Notes: generated by a model not told the origin, from the sequence alone. Positions 31,858-44,967 are shown, counted from the stretch's first letter. The stretch is DNA of 64,000 bases from Branchiostoma floridae (GCF_000003815.2 NC_049992.1:1821379-1885378); one strand, 5' to 3'. Numbers and translations are program-made.

Positions 31858-32815
31858 ATTCAGTCTCCTACTGCACATGTCACAAGATCTACTGCTGTAA
31901 CGGTTGAGTCCAGTCTCCTACTGCACATGCCACAAGATCTACTGCTGTAACGGATAGATTCAATCCCCTACTGCACATGCCACAAGATCTACTGCTGTAA
32001 CGGCTGAGTCCAGTCCCCTACTGCACATGCCACAAGATCTACTGATGTAACGGTTGAGTCCAGTCCCCTACTGCAAATGCCACAAGATCTACTGCTGTAA
32101 CGGATAGATTCAGTCTCCTACTGCACACGTCAAAAGATCTACTGCTGTAACGGTTGAGTCCAGTTTCCTACTGCACATGGTACAAGATCTACTGCTGTAA
32201 CGGATAGATTCAGTTTTCTACTGCACATGTCACAAGATCTACTGCTGTAACGCATAGATTCAGTTTCCTACAGCACATGTCACAAGATCTACTGCTGTAA
32301 CGGTTGATTCCAGTTTTCTACTGCACATGCCACAAGATCTACTGCTATCGCATAGATTCAGATTCCTACTGCACATGTCACAAGTTCTACTGCTGTAACG
32401 GATAGATTCAGTTTCCTACTGCACATGTCACAAGATCTACTGCTGTAACGGTTGAGTCCAGTTTCCTACTGCACATGTCACAAGATCTACTGCTGTAACG
32501 CATAGATTCAGTTTCCTACAGCACATGTCACAAGATCTACTGCTGTAACGGATAGATTCAGTTTCCTACTGCACATATCACAAGATCTACTGCTGTAACG
32601 GTTGAGTCCAGTTTCCTACTGCACATGTCACAAGATCTACTGCTGTAACGGTTGAGTCCAGTTTCCTACTGCACATTCACAAGATCTACTGCTGTAACGG
32701 TTGAGTCCAGTTTCCTACTGCACATGTCACAAGATCTACTGCTGTAACGCATAGATTCAGTTTCCTACTGCACATGTCACAAGTTTTACTGCTGTAACGG
32801 ATAGATTCAGTTCCG
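31828..32815 (+). repeat. 50-bp minisatellite made from the lectin gene's stop-codon region, about 20 copies
   Basis: CACAAGATCTACTGCTGTAA plus CGGTTGAGTCCAGTTTCCTACTGCACATGT repeats every 50 bp (for example 31881, 31931). The first unit is the true 3' end of the reading frame (codons for H-K-I-Y-C-C-N-G-stop), so the array arose from the gene end and forms its 3' UTR. Alternating GGATAGATT / GGTTGAGTC variants indicate amplification of higher-order pairs. Confidence 0.93.
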
Positions 32816-32928
32816 TTCTGGTTTGATGTATGTAGGAACCTTTTCGCGCATGCGTGCTGAGGTGGTGAGATCACGTGATTATCGACATACTTTATCTGAA
32901 AATCCTCTGTATAATACTGTTCATGAAT

Positions 32929-32934
32929 AATAAA
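32929..32934 (+). promoter_or_regulatory. candidate polyadenylation signal of the lectin gene
   Basis: AATAAA about 115 bp beyond the end of the 50-bp repeat array. Another AATAAA lies at 33001-33006. Which is used cannot be seen. Confidence 0.5.
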
Positions 32935-33006
32935 TTCATCCTGCTGCCAAAATATTGCAGATTTTACCTGGTATCATTGATTTATTTTACTTTTATTTGG
33001 AATAAA

Positions 33007-34387
33007 CATGTATAACTCTTTTTGTCTACTCAATGTCTTGACTGTTTATTCTGTAACGAGGGTCTGAATTGGGGATCCTGGTAACAATTTACGGTTCTTT
33101 CAGGAGGACCGGAAACGTTTAGCAGTAATTTGACTTGTTTTCCAAAGTAGTGGGAAACAGATAGTATTCATGGGGCATGTCTAATAAAATATTCTGCGGA
33201 CACACACAATTGGGTGTGCCCTTCGGCAATATGGCGTTTATTATCGTTAACAATAATTAGAGCGGCTTGACCAGTTCTATGATTCCTAAGTCATGGAAGG
33301 TTTGTTAATGACATGGAAAATCTGAGGGATGAAAGTGTGAACGCTACATGTAAAGGATACTTACTGTCGTAGTCGATTTTAAGTAATCGTTTTCAATATC
33401 TGCTTTAGATAATTGTTTGAACTGTTTTATTTTGCGTAACGTCGACGCTAACTCTGTTAATGACAAATGTAATGCAGCAGTAAAATTTAGGGTCTGCTAC
33501 CTGTACCGTGTAGTGTGCGTTGGAATAAACCTGTATGATGATCGCTTAAATCAGAGTTAGGCCAGACTGCATGGTAATTTTCTTCAATACTATGTAGGTT
33601 CAACACTATGCCAACAATTTCAATAACAAACCGTTTTCCTTCCAAAAACTCCTACTGGCCTAATCACACAACGTATATATATTAAATGAAGAACAGATTC
33701 ACATATCAGGAACAAGTAACCAAAACAACAGTAATCAAAATTCCAGAGGAACAGCTTATCCTTATTTGCATATCAATATACACAGAGAGATTGCCCTGAT
33801 ATTCTAACAAGTCAAACAAAAAAACAACGTATGTAGCTAAATATTGCGCATTTGCCAGACATTGATCTAAATACAATCATTGGAAACATCTAGCTATGAA
33901 TAATTTAGTTACTGGAATATAGAGTTGACAAACACTGCCAACACGACCACACCGCCAATCCCCCCCCCCATCCCCCGAACGGTGCGATTAGGCTGAGAAA
34001 CTTTATACTGCACCAAGACACAGCTTTCTAGTGCACAGATTATAATGAAGCATTTGATAATGAAGATACAAACCTTTTGCGGCAATCCTTTACCCCAACC
34101 GGCCGACGTGCGGACCTCATAGGCACAGTATCACTCAATCTGTCGAAACATGGCTGGCAGATGTGAAATGTACCCAGCCAGAGCTTAGAAAAATGTAGCG
34201 AGCAATTTCTTGAGAGCACTTTCGGGCACTGACTCCAGTCGCGCGATACGGTTATGTGTTGGAAAAAAATCATGCAAAAACCTCATGAAGTTTCCCTTAT
34301 AACAGATGACCTTGTTGTCAGCAATTCTGTCTATTTTCTGGCACTTTTAAAGATATACACCTTTAATGCATATAAATGAACTACTTG

Positions 34388-34451
<64 letters not shown>

Positions 34452-37400
34452 CATACATTTATAGATGTACAGTAAGGTCCTTAAAAATACAAATATCTTA
34501 ACTTTTCGAGTCTTCGTCAAGTCTTCATATGTCCTGGAGGAAATCAGCTTCAGCAGTGCACCATCTCAAACTTCTGCATCTTGGAGGAAGTCAGCTTCAG
34601 TATTGCACCGTCTAAAACATTAGTATCTTTCCGGGTGAAAATTAGCTTCAGCAATGCACAAACCAGGCATCTCCAGGACTGATGTTTGTCCGCGTAGAAA
34701 GGAACATTAGAGAACTGAAAGTGGTTTGGAGGAAGGAACTACATGTTCTTATAAAGCAAGTTTCACACTAACAAATTTAAAGTAACACAGGACAGAAGTG
34801 TTATGTGTATCCCAGGTATAGCCAGAGTGATAAACTTTATTTTGCAGAGATGATATCTAATATATAATAATCTTGCAGATTGTAAGAAAATCTGAATTCT
34901 TATACTTTAGAGTTCTGCTGCTAAAATCTCTGTTCCTTTGAAAAATGTATATTTTGTAAATACATTAGTAATTTGTGTTGATACTTCGACTCTAATGGAT
35001 TGTATACAATATTGTAAAAGTTCCCTAAAATACATGTTCCAAAAGTGTTCACTTTGTTGCTGTTGGTTTTTATTGTAGTCCCATCCAAGACTTGAATAGA
35101 CTTCATGAAGCGGAAAATGCCGAGAATGTAAATATCTGGAAGGTGACAGGGAAACACCATTACTTCTTATGGGGAGGGGGACCACGAAGGTCTGTGAGCA
35201 GTGCGCCTGAAGCATTGTGGGAGCACTGTTCTAAATCGTTGGATCTCAGTATGTACATGAAAGAGTCATGAATTCGTACATTCCCCAAATCTGTAAGGGT
35301 TGTTTGTAGAGGTGGGACATAGGACACGTGCATCGGTCTACGAGGTTTTTGCAAAGGAAATGCTGATGTGACAAACATTCATGCTGAAACGGTCAGAATT
35401 CCCAAAGCTGCACTTGAAAGATTTGTCGCTAGAGGTCAGTAATGTATAGCCTTTGCGGTTCAACTCCAAACATGATGTTCATGCTATTGGGTTTGTATTT
35501 ATCTGCCTTCTCTGCATGAAATACACCCGTCAATGTGCCGTGGGCTAAAGTAGCGAGAGTTAAGAACGGGCTATATTAGTAAGAGTTAAGAACTGGCTAT
35601 ATTAGGAAGAGTTAAGAACGGGCTATATAAGCGAGAGTTGAGAATGGGCTATATTAGCGAGAGTTAAGAACGAGCTATATGAGCGAGGTTTAAGAATGGG
35701 CCATATTAACAATAGTTAAGAATGGGCTATTTAAGCGAGGTTTATGAACGGACTATATCAGCGAGGGTTAAGAATGGGCTATATAAGCGAAAGTTAAGAA
35801 CGGGCAAATTAGAGAGGGTTAACTTCCCGACCAAGGTCAACAACTTAGTATTTGCTCAGGAACATTGATGATTTTGAAAACAATAAAATGTTTCAGATAT
35901 CACTTTTTTTGTCAGGTTTCACTGACACAGGTAGACAGAAGCAGGCAGACACAGACAGACAAAGACAAATGCACACACAGGCAGACAAACAGGCACAGAC
36001 AGACGCGGACAGACAGAGATACATGCAGACACAAGCAGACAGACAACTCACAACCTCCCAACTGCAATGGCAACACTTTTCTCACTTCGCCAATGCACCG
36101 GGTTTTGATGCTAAAAATGTATGTGTAAATATGCTAAAAAACACAATCGGTTTTATCGTAGTTGAATGCCGTACGCGTGCAGATTATTTAGACATGGCTT
36201 TCGAAAGGAATACGTCCAGCCACTCTAGTGGCTATACAATGTCCGTGATTGGGTACTGTAAACAAAAAAAATAGGTTAGGCCAAGATAACCAGATGCGAT
36301 TAGAATTTTTAGGGCAAGCGAATAAAGCAAGCGAAACCAATACAGTTTTGGTTTTCGCAAAGCTGTTAATATTGGACGGGTGCCAGAGAGTATTTGGCTG
36401 GGAAGCCATAAGAGGGCGAACCGAAGTTAGAGTAGGATGTGTATCCGGCAATGAATTTTACAACTCCCACAACTCGGAACTACATTTGACTTTAACATGC
36501 TGCATTCAATTTTACTAGCTGGAAACCTCAAGAGCTTGTCCAATGTGCTCCAGCCTTACACTCTGAAATCTTTGAAACAGACAATTGTCACATCTAGTTT
36601 TCGTCGGCTCCAGGAATCGTCCAAAAACTTACGAAAACTAGATATCCGGGATTCGTACTTCCGGTGCCGCCAATCATGGTGATTGACAAGACAGAAAACA
36701 GTTATTATGCACGCCCATATTTCCATATTTGGGTCGACCTCGCGAGAGATTAAAACCCGGAAGTGACCGCTGCCCTCCCCATGATAAGGGAGCCATCTGG
36801 ATGCTATTAACACGTAATTAGAATGTGACGCTACACGAAAAACAGCTTCAAACACACAACACATATATAGTCGTGCGACTGTTATTGTCTATTGTTGTGG
36901 ACAACGGTTGTCTTTAGACATGCGTTCAGAGTATTGCGGGACACCCGCGCTGCAAGATACCATTGCGGTGCGTGCGTGACCCACCGTGACCTTTTGCTAG
37001 CTAACTAAAATGGCGGGAGAATTCCTTATTTTCGTCGGGCGTTCAGGCCGTTTTCTGGATATCCAGGATGCGGCCAGGGCTGCTTGGGCCGTTTTCTATA
37101 TACCCAGGAGGTGGACCGGGCATTGTATGGCAAAGGGGCGCCATCTGGATGCTATAACACTTGACTAGAATGTTCACGTGTCGCTACACAGAAAACAACA
37201 GTGACTTTATCCCATCTTGACTGCCGATTTGTTATTTGATTAGGCAAAAAGCATTGTGTGCCTGATACGTACGTAACATGTAGACATCGAAGTATCATTA
37301 TCAACATAAGTTCTGTAACACCAGGAGCTGACAGAATAAATTCTACATAAACCTGTTGTGGGGAGGTACAAAGATGGCGGCCTTCTGACCACAAAAACAA

Positions 37401-38380
37401 CATGCAACATAGTCCCCGCCCTCGAAAACAGGAAGCTCCACCCCACGTACACGTTTTGGATAAACACCGTCGTCAATCCAGGAAAATCCTGTTTGTGACG
37501 ATTTCTGGATATCCAGGAATCGTCCTTCTGAAAATTAGATACTGACGAAAGTTAGATACAACATAGATGCCTGAAAACAAATCATTTTCAGAATATTTCT
37601 AATTAATCGTCTTTTATTGCGATTTCAGCTATTATTTCAAATCAAACCATATTTCCCAATGATGTTTAAACTCCATTTTCGAACTACTTTTCACCCGCCC
37701 CCTGAAAGTTCGTCACAAGCGGATGAATACAAATGTTGTGCGGTCGATAGTTGTGTTCAGAACGGACCGCCGCCAGACAGACAGTTTGACCGTGAGAGAC
37801 TGGCAGGTTTGTGGCAGCTACAGTAGCTTTGTGTAAGGTCCAAGTCTATATTGTCTTCAAAATCAGGCGCCAGATTCAGCATCAAGACCCGGTATTACAG
37901 GTACGTACAAGAAGCTGGAATCGTAGATTTAGATCATAGAACGGGGCAATGGTGGTTCAGAAACAGAATTAACTACACAACCGTACGTCATGTGTAAGAT
38001 TAAATTTAAAAAAAGGTAAAATTGCAGCTTGATCGCATTGCAATATGGAATATCTATATGCAATTTTCCTGTAAGCTTATGTGGAGCAACGCTAGTGGAC
38101 TTGTGTTGATTTTTCATAGGGACCAAGTTGGTTAGTCGTGTGCGGTGTTAAAACCCCTCTGTGTACCCCACCCAAAGCTAGCCGCCAAATTCTCACATGT
38201 GGATTTCATTACCGCCCTGAAGCCAGGCGAAAAGGGTAAAGACCTCGGGACGGTTCAATAAATGTTGCAGGGACATGGGGTACGGCCACTTATTGTTCCA
38301 TTAACAATTGGACGTGTTATGCTTAGGGAACATGTTAGGAGACCTGCTAAGGAAAGTGTAAGAAAACTGATTGGGGAAAC
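33007..38380. other. intergenic DNA without a recognised gene
   Basis: No exon with a family likeness is seen on either strand. Contents: a (TA)n microsatellite (34388-34447), a degenerate 26-bp repeat GCGAGAGTTAAGAACGGGCT-ATATTA (about 35551-35820), and a CAGACAGA-type simple repeat (about 35930-36045). The 5' exons of the downstream sulfotransferase gene should lie in this interval or further right but were not found. Confidence 0.5.
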
Positions 38381-38382
38381 TG

Positions 38383-38685
38383 ATTAGGGAACGGGTTAGG
38401 GAACGGGTTAGGGAACGGGTTAGGGAACGGGTTAGGGAACGGGTTAGAGAACGGGTTAGGGAACGGGTTAGGGTTAGGGAACGGGTTAGGGTTAGGGAAC
38501 GGGTTAGAGAACGGGTTAGGGTTAGGGAACGGGTTAGGGAACGGGTTAGGGAACGGGTTAGGGTTAGGGTTAGGGTTAGGGTTAGGGTTAGGGTTAGGGG
38601 TACTCCCTAGTAAGGTGAGTTAGCATTCTTGATCTCCTCTAAGAATCTGACTTAGGGATAGGGTTAGGGTTAGGGTTAGGTTTAG
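38383..38685. repeat. interstitial telomere-like repeat
   Basis: Mixed (GGGAACGGGTTA)n and (GGGTTA)n from 38383 to about 38600, and a second short (GGGTTA)n tract at about 38652-38680. TTAGGG is the chordate telomere unit; here it is internal, with unique DNA on both sides, so it is a minisatellite derived from or resembling it. Confidence 0.85.
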
Positions 38686-38777
38686 TGTAGTGCAGCTACT
38701 GAGTGAGTTCAGATTTCTTCAAGCAGATGTGAGGAGGGTGTGTAGACACCGAAGCTATCAAGGGGGCTGACGCTCCT

Positions 38778-38877
38778 NNNNNNNNNNNNNNNNNNNNNNN
38801 NNNNNNNNNNNNNNNNNNNNNNNNNNNNNNNNNNNNNNNNNNNNNNNNNNNNNNNNNNNNNNNNNNNNNNNNNNNNN
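38778..38877. other. assembly gap (100 N)
   Basis: A run of 100 N. The flanking stretch to 39650 shows no recognised gene. Confidence 0.99.
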
Positions 38878-39652
38878 GAGAGGTGCTGTCTACCTGGGTA
38901 CGAAACTCCAACAAGAATACCCTGATGACGACATAACGGTAGTCACCTCATTGCCATATTTTGTATGTCTGGTCAGATTATACATAGTACGTGTCTATGA
39001 AAAATACGGGATCACAAAGCAATGGACATATATTTTAGGCTACAAAAGTCTTCAGCAAAATGAAGTCGGTAGCCTCAAAAAAGGAAGAAAAATATATAGT
39101 AACGTAAAATCCAATAGCTCTATTCAAACAAGTCATCACTCCCTGTCACAGATGTGCATGGAAGATATAATTCATCTGCGCGTTAGTGGTGTCCGACATC
39201 GCACATTCAGGTCGAATAAAAGCTAGACGGCAAATACGTTAAATCCATTTAGCTGTTGAGTATTAAAATCACGTTAAAAAAGGATTACCAAACAGATCTA
39301 GATGTCCTTTACTGGTAGATAAGCTTCAAAACAAGTGACAAAGTGGCAAAGCTTCGCATATCGTCCTATCGACTAAATACGGAATGATTTAAGGAAGCCT
39401 TCACATAACGATCTTACGGAGACAAGCTATTGCTTTGTAGTCAGCTAAAATTGCGGAGTCACAGATTTTTATAGCTTGACCTGATTTTTGATCGTTACTG
39501 TAAACGTTGGTGTGATGGATGAAGTAGTTATCTCCCATATCGTCAACTGTCATCAGAAATATAGCAGACGTCGAATCTTGGATGAAATAGTCCAACTTAT
39601 GTCGGTTTCTATTATTGCTAAAATTACAACAGGAGGAATAGCTATGTCCAGC

Positions 39653-40080
39653 TAAGGCCACAGCAAGTAAATTTTATGGATGACATCCTCTGCAGACTGC
39701 AAAAATAGTACGATAGGGCGAAAAAAAAACAAGATGGGTGAAAAAAACAAGATGGCTACATTTTCAAAAATAGGCACCATAAAGTTGTGATGAATGTTGT
39801 AAAAAGAATTAAAGGGTAACCACACTCATCGCTTCCATATTGGTGTCCCTTTTACAACTACCCAATAAGTTTCATTTCTAAACCTACAGCCCTGGGTACC
39901 TCGCAAGTGTCACTTCTACAAGTACAATAAATAGGCAACAACACAATATATTTGCTCATAGTGGTACTTTATCGTCATGTTGACCATCCCTGCAGAAGAA
40001 AAAAATGTTTTTTTCTGAAATCAGACGAACATTAATGCGCGCGCTCATGTCATCCATAAAATTTACTTGCTGTGGCCTAA
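39653..40080. mobile_element. MITE, copy 1 of a two-member family
   Basis: Ends TAAGGCCACAGCAAGTAAAT and the reverse complement of ...ATTTACTTGCTGTGGCCTAA pair for about 35 bp with one mismatch near the tip. The 428-bp element is closely matched by 45444-45961, relative to which it lacks about 100 internal bp. Confidence 0.85.
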
Positions 40081-40614
40081 TCGAAGATATCCAGGACAAG
40101 TCCAGTCCTTTATCTTTACCTCGCTCTGTCCTTATGTTTGAGGGTCGAGGACGATGGTAGCTTCTAATAAAGATCTGGCCCATTGCTTCCTGACTCTGGC
40201 TTTTATTGCCATTCCTGTGATCAATGTCGATTTAAGACAAGCCCATCAAGTTTGACAGTGTCATAAAACCGTCGGCAGATGTCATGACATAAAGGGACGT
40301 ACGCATGATATCAAATTATGATTTATGGTATTTGTTGGCCGCAAATATATTCATATTTTTGTGATCAATCTTGACATACGATAACAATCAGGCTTGATAA
40401 ACAGCTATCCACTTGAGTCTGTCGGATTGTCGGTTATATTGTTGAGTAATATAATCCAGGGACGGCACAGCATAACACACCGTGACATATTTCAGCCGCG
40501 TGTCAGTACACGTTAGTATAGACATGTATCCTGTATTGTACCGCCATGGATGTTCAATGTTACCTGTACAGTTAGCAGTCATACGGGAATGTGCTGCGTG
40601 CTTGTGGTCTGGAC

Positions 40615-40786
40615 CAGGGTTGTAGCCAGCCTGAATTCATTTTCAGTCCCCTTGATTTTAAATGGGAATCCTATCGAGCACCGAAGGTATGGTGTGACGT
40701 TGCGCGTCATTTCTAGGGGGTCTGGGTCCCAGAAAATTTTAAAATTCCTTCAAAGGACTGAAGGACAGGTGCTGGCTACAACCCTG
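40615..40786. mobile_element. hAT-like MITE with 8-bp target duplication
   Basis: The 172-bp element starts CAGGGTTGTAGCCAGC and ends GCTGGCTACAACCCTG, a perfect 16-bp terminal inverted repeat. It is flanked by GTCTGGAC (40607-40614) and GTCTGTAC (40787-40794), matching at 7 of 8 positions. CAGGG ends and an 8-bp duplication are typical of the hAT superfamily. It has no coding capacity. Confidence 0.85.
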
Positions 40787-41234
40787 GTCTGTACTGTTGA
40801 ACTCAATCTATGAGGGACGTAACGTTACTGACTTCTACAATTACAAAAACAGTCTAACCAACCAATAAGGTATCTAACTCTTGGTTTTATGTAACTATAT
40901 TGTTGTACGACAACCCTTTGTTTCGTTATTTTTATAATCCTCTCGGAATGATGAGTACCCTTCAATAGTATGGTACAATTCTAAAATGCTTGTAAATGTA
41001 TTTGTTTGTAAGATAAGGAACAGATTTTATCATGGCTGGTTTTAATGTACATAATTGTAAATGGCGGCGCAATTCAGCTACCGTGCTGCTATGCCGTGCA
41101 TCTGTAATAAAACTTGTCAATAAAACTTGTCAAACATTTTGTTGTTTGAGTTCTCACGTATACTGCTTTGTGTAGTTGTTTTAAATGTTTGCCTAAAAGT
41201 AACGTAATACAAGAGGCATTGTAAAACATAAAAC

Positions 41235-41421
41235 ACACAAACGCACACACACAAATGTGAACGCACACCACACACGTACACACACTCTCTCTCACACACA
41301 CACACACACACGCTCGCACGTTCGCACAAACACACACACCGACACACACACACACACACAAACTCACACACACACAAACTCTCTCTCTCTCACGCACACA
41401 CACACAGACACACACACACAG

Positions 41422-41452
<31 letters not shown>

Positions 41453-41573
41453 CACACACACACAAACTCTCTCNNNNNNNNNNNNNNNNNNNNNNNNNNN
41501 NNNNNNNNNNNNNNNNNNNNNNNNNNNNNNNNNNNNNNNNNNNNNNNNNNNNNNNNNNNNNNNNNNNNNNNNN
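41235..41573. repeat. (CA)n / (CT)n microsatellite running into a gap
   Basis: ACACAC-rich sequence with CTCTCTC blocks from about 41235 to 41473, then 100 N (41474-41573). The gap was probably caused by the microsatellite. The stretch 41574-42720 shows no recognised gene. Confidence 0.93.
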
Positions 41574-42723
41574 AGGTATATGGAGGGTTATCAATGTAAC
41601 AAGGACGTCCTTGATTTCACCAAGAAAGTCATCAACCTATAACCTTCTCGATATAGCAACCTCCAGCTTGTCCTGGCTTTGTAAATTATCAGGTTCTGTT
41701 TTTGTCTGCCAGCAAGTTAAATCGTGCCATGGGTGGTGAGCATACCTGAATGTTTAAATTAAACTTCCTGAATATGTAATGTCTTTTTCAAAGTTCTTGA
41801 ATGCACTTATTCAGAATCTATCAAGCAGATGAAATGTAATACCTTCATGCATTAAAATCTTGAAAGTACCTGCTGATCAATAGTATCAAAAAAACTTTTA
41901 CAGGACTGGAAGTGCTAAAAAAGTTTTTAATGTTTTTGCCAGTACTTTACAAAATCCGTGTCACAGTTTGCCCTGTCATATATATGCAGGTAACGTCATT
42001 GACTTGCTTCCAAGAAAATTTGATCTGATGTAACAGTGGGGTTCAAGCGTTGCCAAACTGAACACGCCAACAGCTCTGAGCTTTTGGCATTGTGGTATGC
42101 ACGTTGGATTTGTGATCACTGTGCCGGCCCATGTTTGATCCTGGTGTCGGCATGTTGTTTCTTCTGTTACTTACTCCTTTGATTTGAAATTTTGACCATC
42201 ATAAGATAAAGACTTGAGTTGCAATGTGATGAAAAAGGCCATGAAGCTGTTATGTTTAATATGAATTAAGGAAACATCAGACAAAAGTTTGTTCCAGAGA
42301 ATATTTCCAGGTTCCAAATCCTGTTAATAAAAATAGGGCCAATACAAGCAAGGAGTATCCTCTTTAACCAATCCTGTAATTATGCGCTACTGTAATGCAG
42401 GGTCAAACTAGGTCAGCTATTGTCTTTAAAATGTGCAAAGTAATTGTAGCTGAACCAACTGTCCCACAGGGAATATCTTGAGACCCGGCTACCCCGATGC
42501 TCAGAGATTAGCTGTAAAGCTGAGGTCCTTGGGTCCACTATTACTGTTAAGAAATTTCAGAGGAATTACAGAAGCCTGAAAATTCACCGGGATGGATTAC
42601 ATGATTCAAAATGGTGAAACCAAATGGGTACAATATCATCAACGTTGCATCCAACCCTGAGATAAACATTTCTTTGAGAAGTTGGATAACTTGGAAGTTG
42701 AAAAAAAATTAATTCAATTCAAT

Positions 42724-42800
42724 TTTAACTTGACAATCATTACTTGACAATCATTATTTGACAATCATTACTTGACAATTTTAACTTGACAATCATTACT
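42724..42800. repeat. 14-bp repeat at a LINE 5' junction, five copies
   Basis: TTGACAATCATTAC repeats about every 14 bp immediately before the point where LINE homology begins. It may have formed at the 5' truncation junction of the element. Confidence 0.75.
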
Positions 42801-44551
42801 CCGCGTATTAAACAGTTGATAACACTGAGACAAAAGAGTTTCCAAGCCGGAAAGTCAACAACACTGACAAAGTTCTACAGAATCAAGGTGAAGAGGGAAA
42901 TCAGGAAGGCAAAAAAACAGTTTTACAAAGTCAACACCGAGAACCAGAAAAACCACAACCCCAAGTCCTGGCACCGGAACATCAAAGTCATGTGCAACAT
43001 AAAACAGTCATCCAAGCACATCCCCGTGCCGGGTGTTGACCAAAATAACTTCACTGCCATAGCTGACGCGATCAACTCAAAACTCGCCAGTGTATCCCAA
43101 TCCCTTCCACCTTTGGACACATGCTCACTTCCAGCCTTTCTACCGGCACATCCAGTACCAACCATCCAGGTTTGGGACGTGTATTCCAAACTCAAGTCCA
43201 CGAACTGTAGCAAGAGCCCTGGCCCAGACGGTGTCCCTTCGCGCATTCTCAAGGAATTTGCGTGCGAGATCAGCGGACCTATCTGCGACCTGATGAACGC
43301 ATCCTTTAGAGAAGGAGTCGTCCCACGGCAGTGGAAGGAGGCCTATGTGGTACCACTTCCAAAATCCACACCTCCCGACATTAACGAACTCAGACCGATC
43401 TGACTCACTGCTCAACTTGCTAAACATTGTGAACGCTTTGCCGCAAACTGGATAATGGACGATATATCCAGCAACCTGGACCCCAGACAATTTGGATGCA
43501 GGAGAAACCGATCGACTACACATGCACTGGTCAGTATGCTAGATACTCTATACAGCTCATCATCTGTTCCAAACTCTATCTGTACACTGATAACAACTGA
43601 TCTGTCCAAAGCTTTTGATCGGGTCGATCACACTACCGCAGTCCAGTGCCTGATCGACTTAGGAGTGCGTCCATCCCTCCTACCCTGGATCTGTAGTTTT
43701 ATGTCTAACAGACGCCAGAGAGTACGTTATCAGGGCAAGGTTTCCGACTGGCTACATCTATCCTGTGGCGTGGCACAGGGGACTATACTGGGACCCATCA
43801 TCTTCCTGGCACTGATTGACAGTGCACTCAGAGACGTAAACAACAGGTGGAAATACGTTGATGACATGAACCTCATCCAGGTGAGATCCCTCCGTCAACA
43901 ATGCTCACTACAAATCTCCCTGGACAGGCTCAACTCCTGGGTCAAACATCACAAAATGCTAATGAACTCTCGTAAATGTAAAGCAATGCACATTTGTTTC
44001 AACAAATCCCCTCCCACTCCTGGACCACTCTTCATCGATGGACAACCACTGGAAACAGTTATTCACCTTAAAGTACTCGGAGTCACCATACAGAGTGACT
44101 TAAAATGGGACATGCAGGTAAACAACATGATCAGTGCAGCTAACAAGAAACTGTTTCTGTTACGCCGGCTCAAGCGATTTGGTGTTTCAATTGAAGACCT
44201 CACATCGGTCTATACCATCTATATCCGACCTACATTAGAATACGCAGCTCCCGTGTGGCACTCCTCACTGACAACAGCACAATCTGCAAGACTCGAACGA
44301 CTTCAAAGAAGAGCGTGTAGGATCATCCTGGGTACGCGGTACACAGACTACACATCAGCTCTGACTTCACTCAACCTCAGCTCGCTCGCAGAACGGCGCA
44401 CAAACCTCTGTCTGTCCTTCGCCAAAAAACTGTTCAAGTCGGAACTCAGGGACTGGCTACCCCCACTCAGGAGTCAAATCTCAGGAAGACTCACACGCAA
44501 TGCCGATCTGTCGCACCAACAGACACAAAACTCTGCCATTGTCTTTCTGAC
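42800..44551 (+). mobile_element. 5'-truncated CR1-like LINE, reverse transcriptase region
   Basis: One frame, interrupted only by a TGA at 43401-43403, reads a complete reverse transcriptase. Motifs are LITLRQKSFQAG, SPGPDGVPSRIL, NELRPI(stop)LTAQLAKH, NLDPRQFGCR, TTDLSKAFDRVDH, GVAQGTILGPIIFL, the catalytic YVDDMN, LKVLGVTIQSDLKW, EYAAPVWHSS and LQRRACRIILG. The endonuclease half is absent and the 3' end runs into the gap at 44552-44967. It is related to but distinct from the LINE at 14421-18392, and better preserved. Confidence 0.9.
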
Positions 44552-44967
44552 NNNNNNNNNNNNNNNNNNNNNNNNNNNNNNNNNNNNNNNNNNNNNNNNN
44601 NNNNNNNNNNNNNNNNNNNNNNNNNNNNNNNNNNNNNNNNNNNNNNNNNNNNNNNNNNNNNNNNNNNNNNNNNNNNNNNNNNNNNNNNNNNNNNNNNNNN
44701 NNNNNNNNNNNNNNNNNNNNNNNNNNNNNNNNNNNNNNNNNNNNNNNNNNNNNNNNNNNNNNNNNNNNNNNNNNNNNNNNNNNNNNNNNNNNNNNNNNNN
44801 NNNNNNNNNNNNNNNNNNNNNNNNNNNNNNNNNNNNNNNNNNNNNNNNNNNNNNNNNNNNNNNNNNNNNNNNNNNNNNNNNNNNNNNNNNNNNNNNNNNN
44901 NNNNNNNNNNNNNNNNNNNNNNNNNNNNNNNNNNNNNNNNNNNNNNNNNNNNNNNNNNNNNNNNNNN
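44552..44967. other. assembly gap (416 N)
   Basis: Run of N that hides the 3' end of the LINE. Confidence 0.99.

Noticed and set aside
34040-34273. - strand 77-codon frame
   Set aside because: No recognisable motif and no supporting splice sites beyond chance.
38371-38610. RERVRERV repeat frame
   Set aside because: Translation of a TTAGGG-like array.
38951-39226. 91-codon + strand frame after the gap
   Set aside because: No family likeness; AT-rich intergenic sequence.
41089-41739. Frames in the CA/CT microsatellite (His/Thr and Cys/Val repeats)
   Set aside because: Simple-sequence DNA, partly across a run of N.
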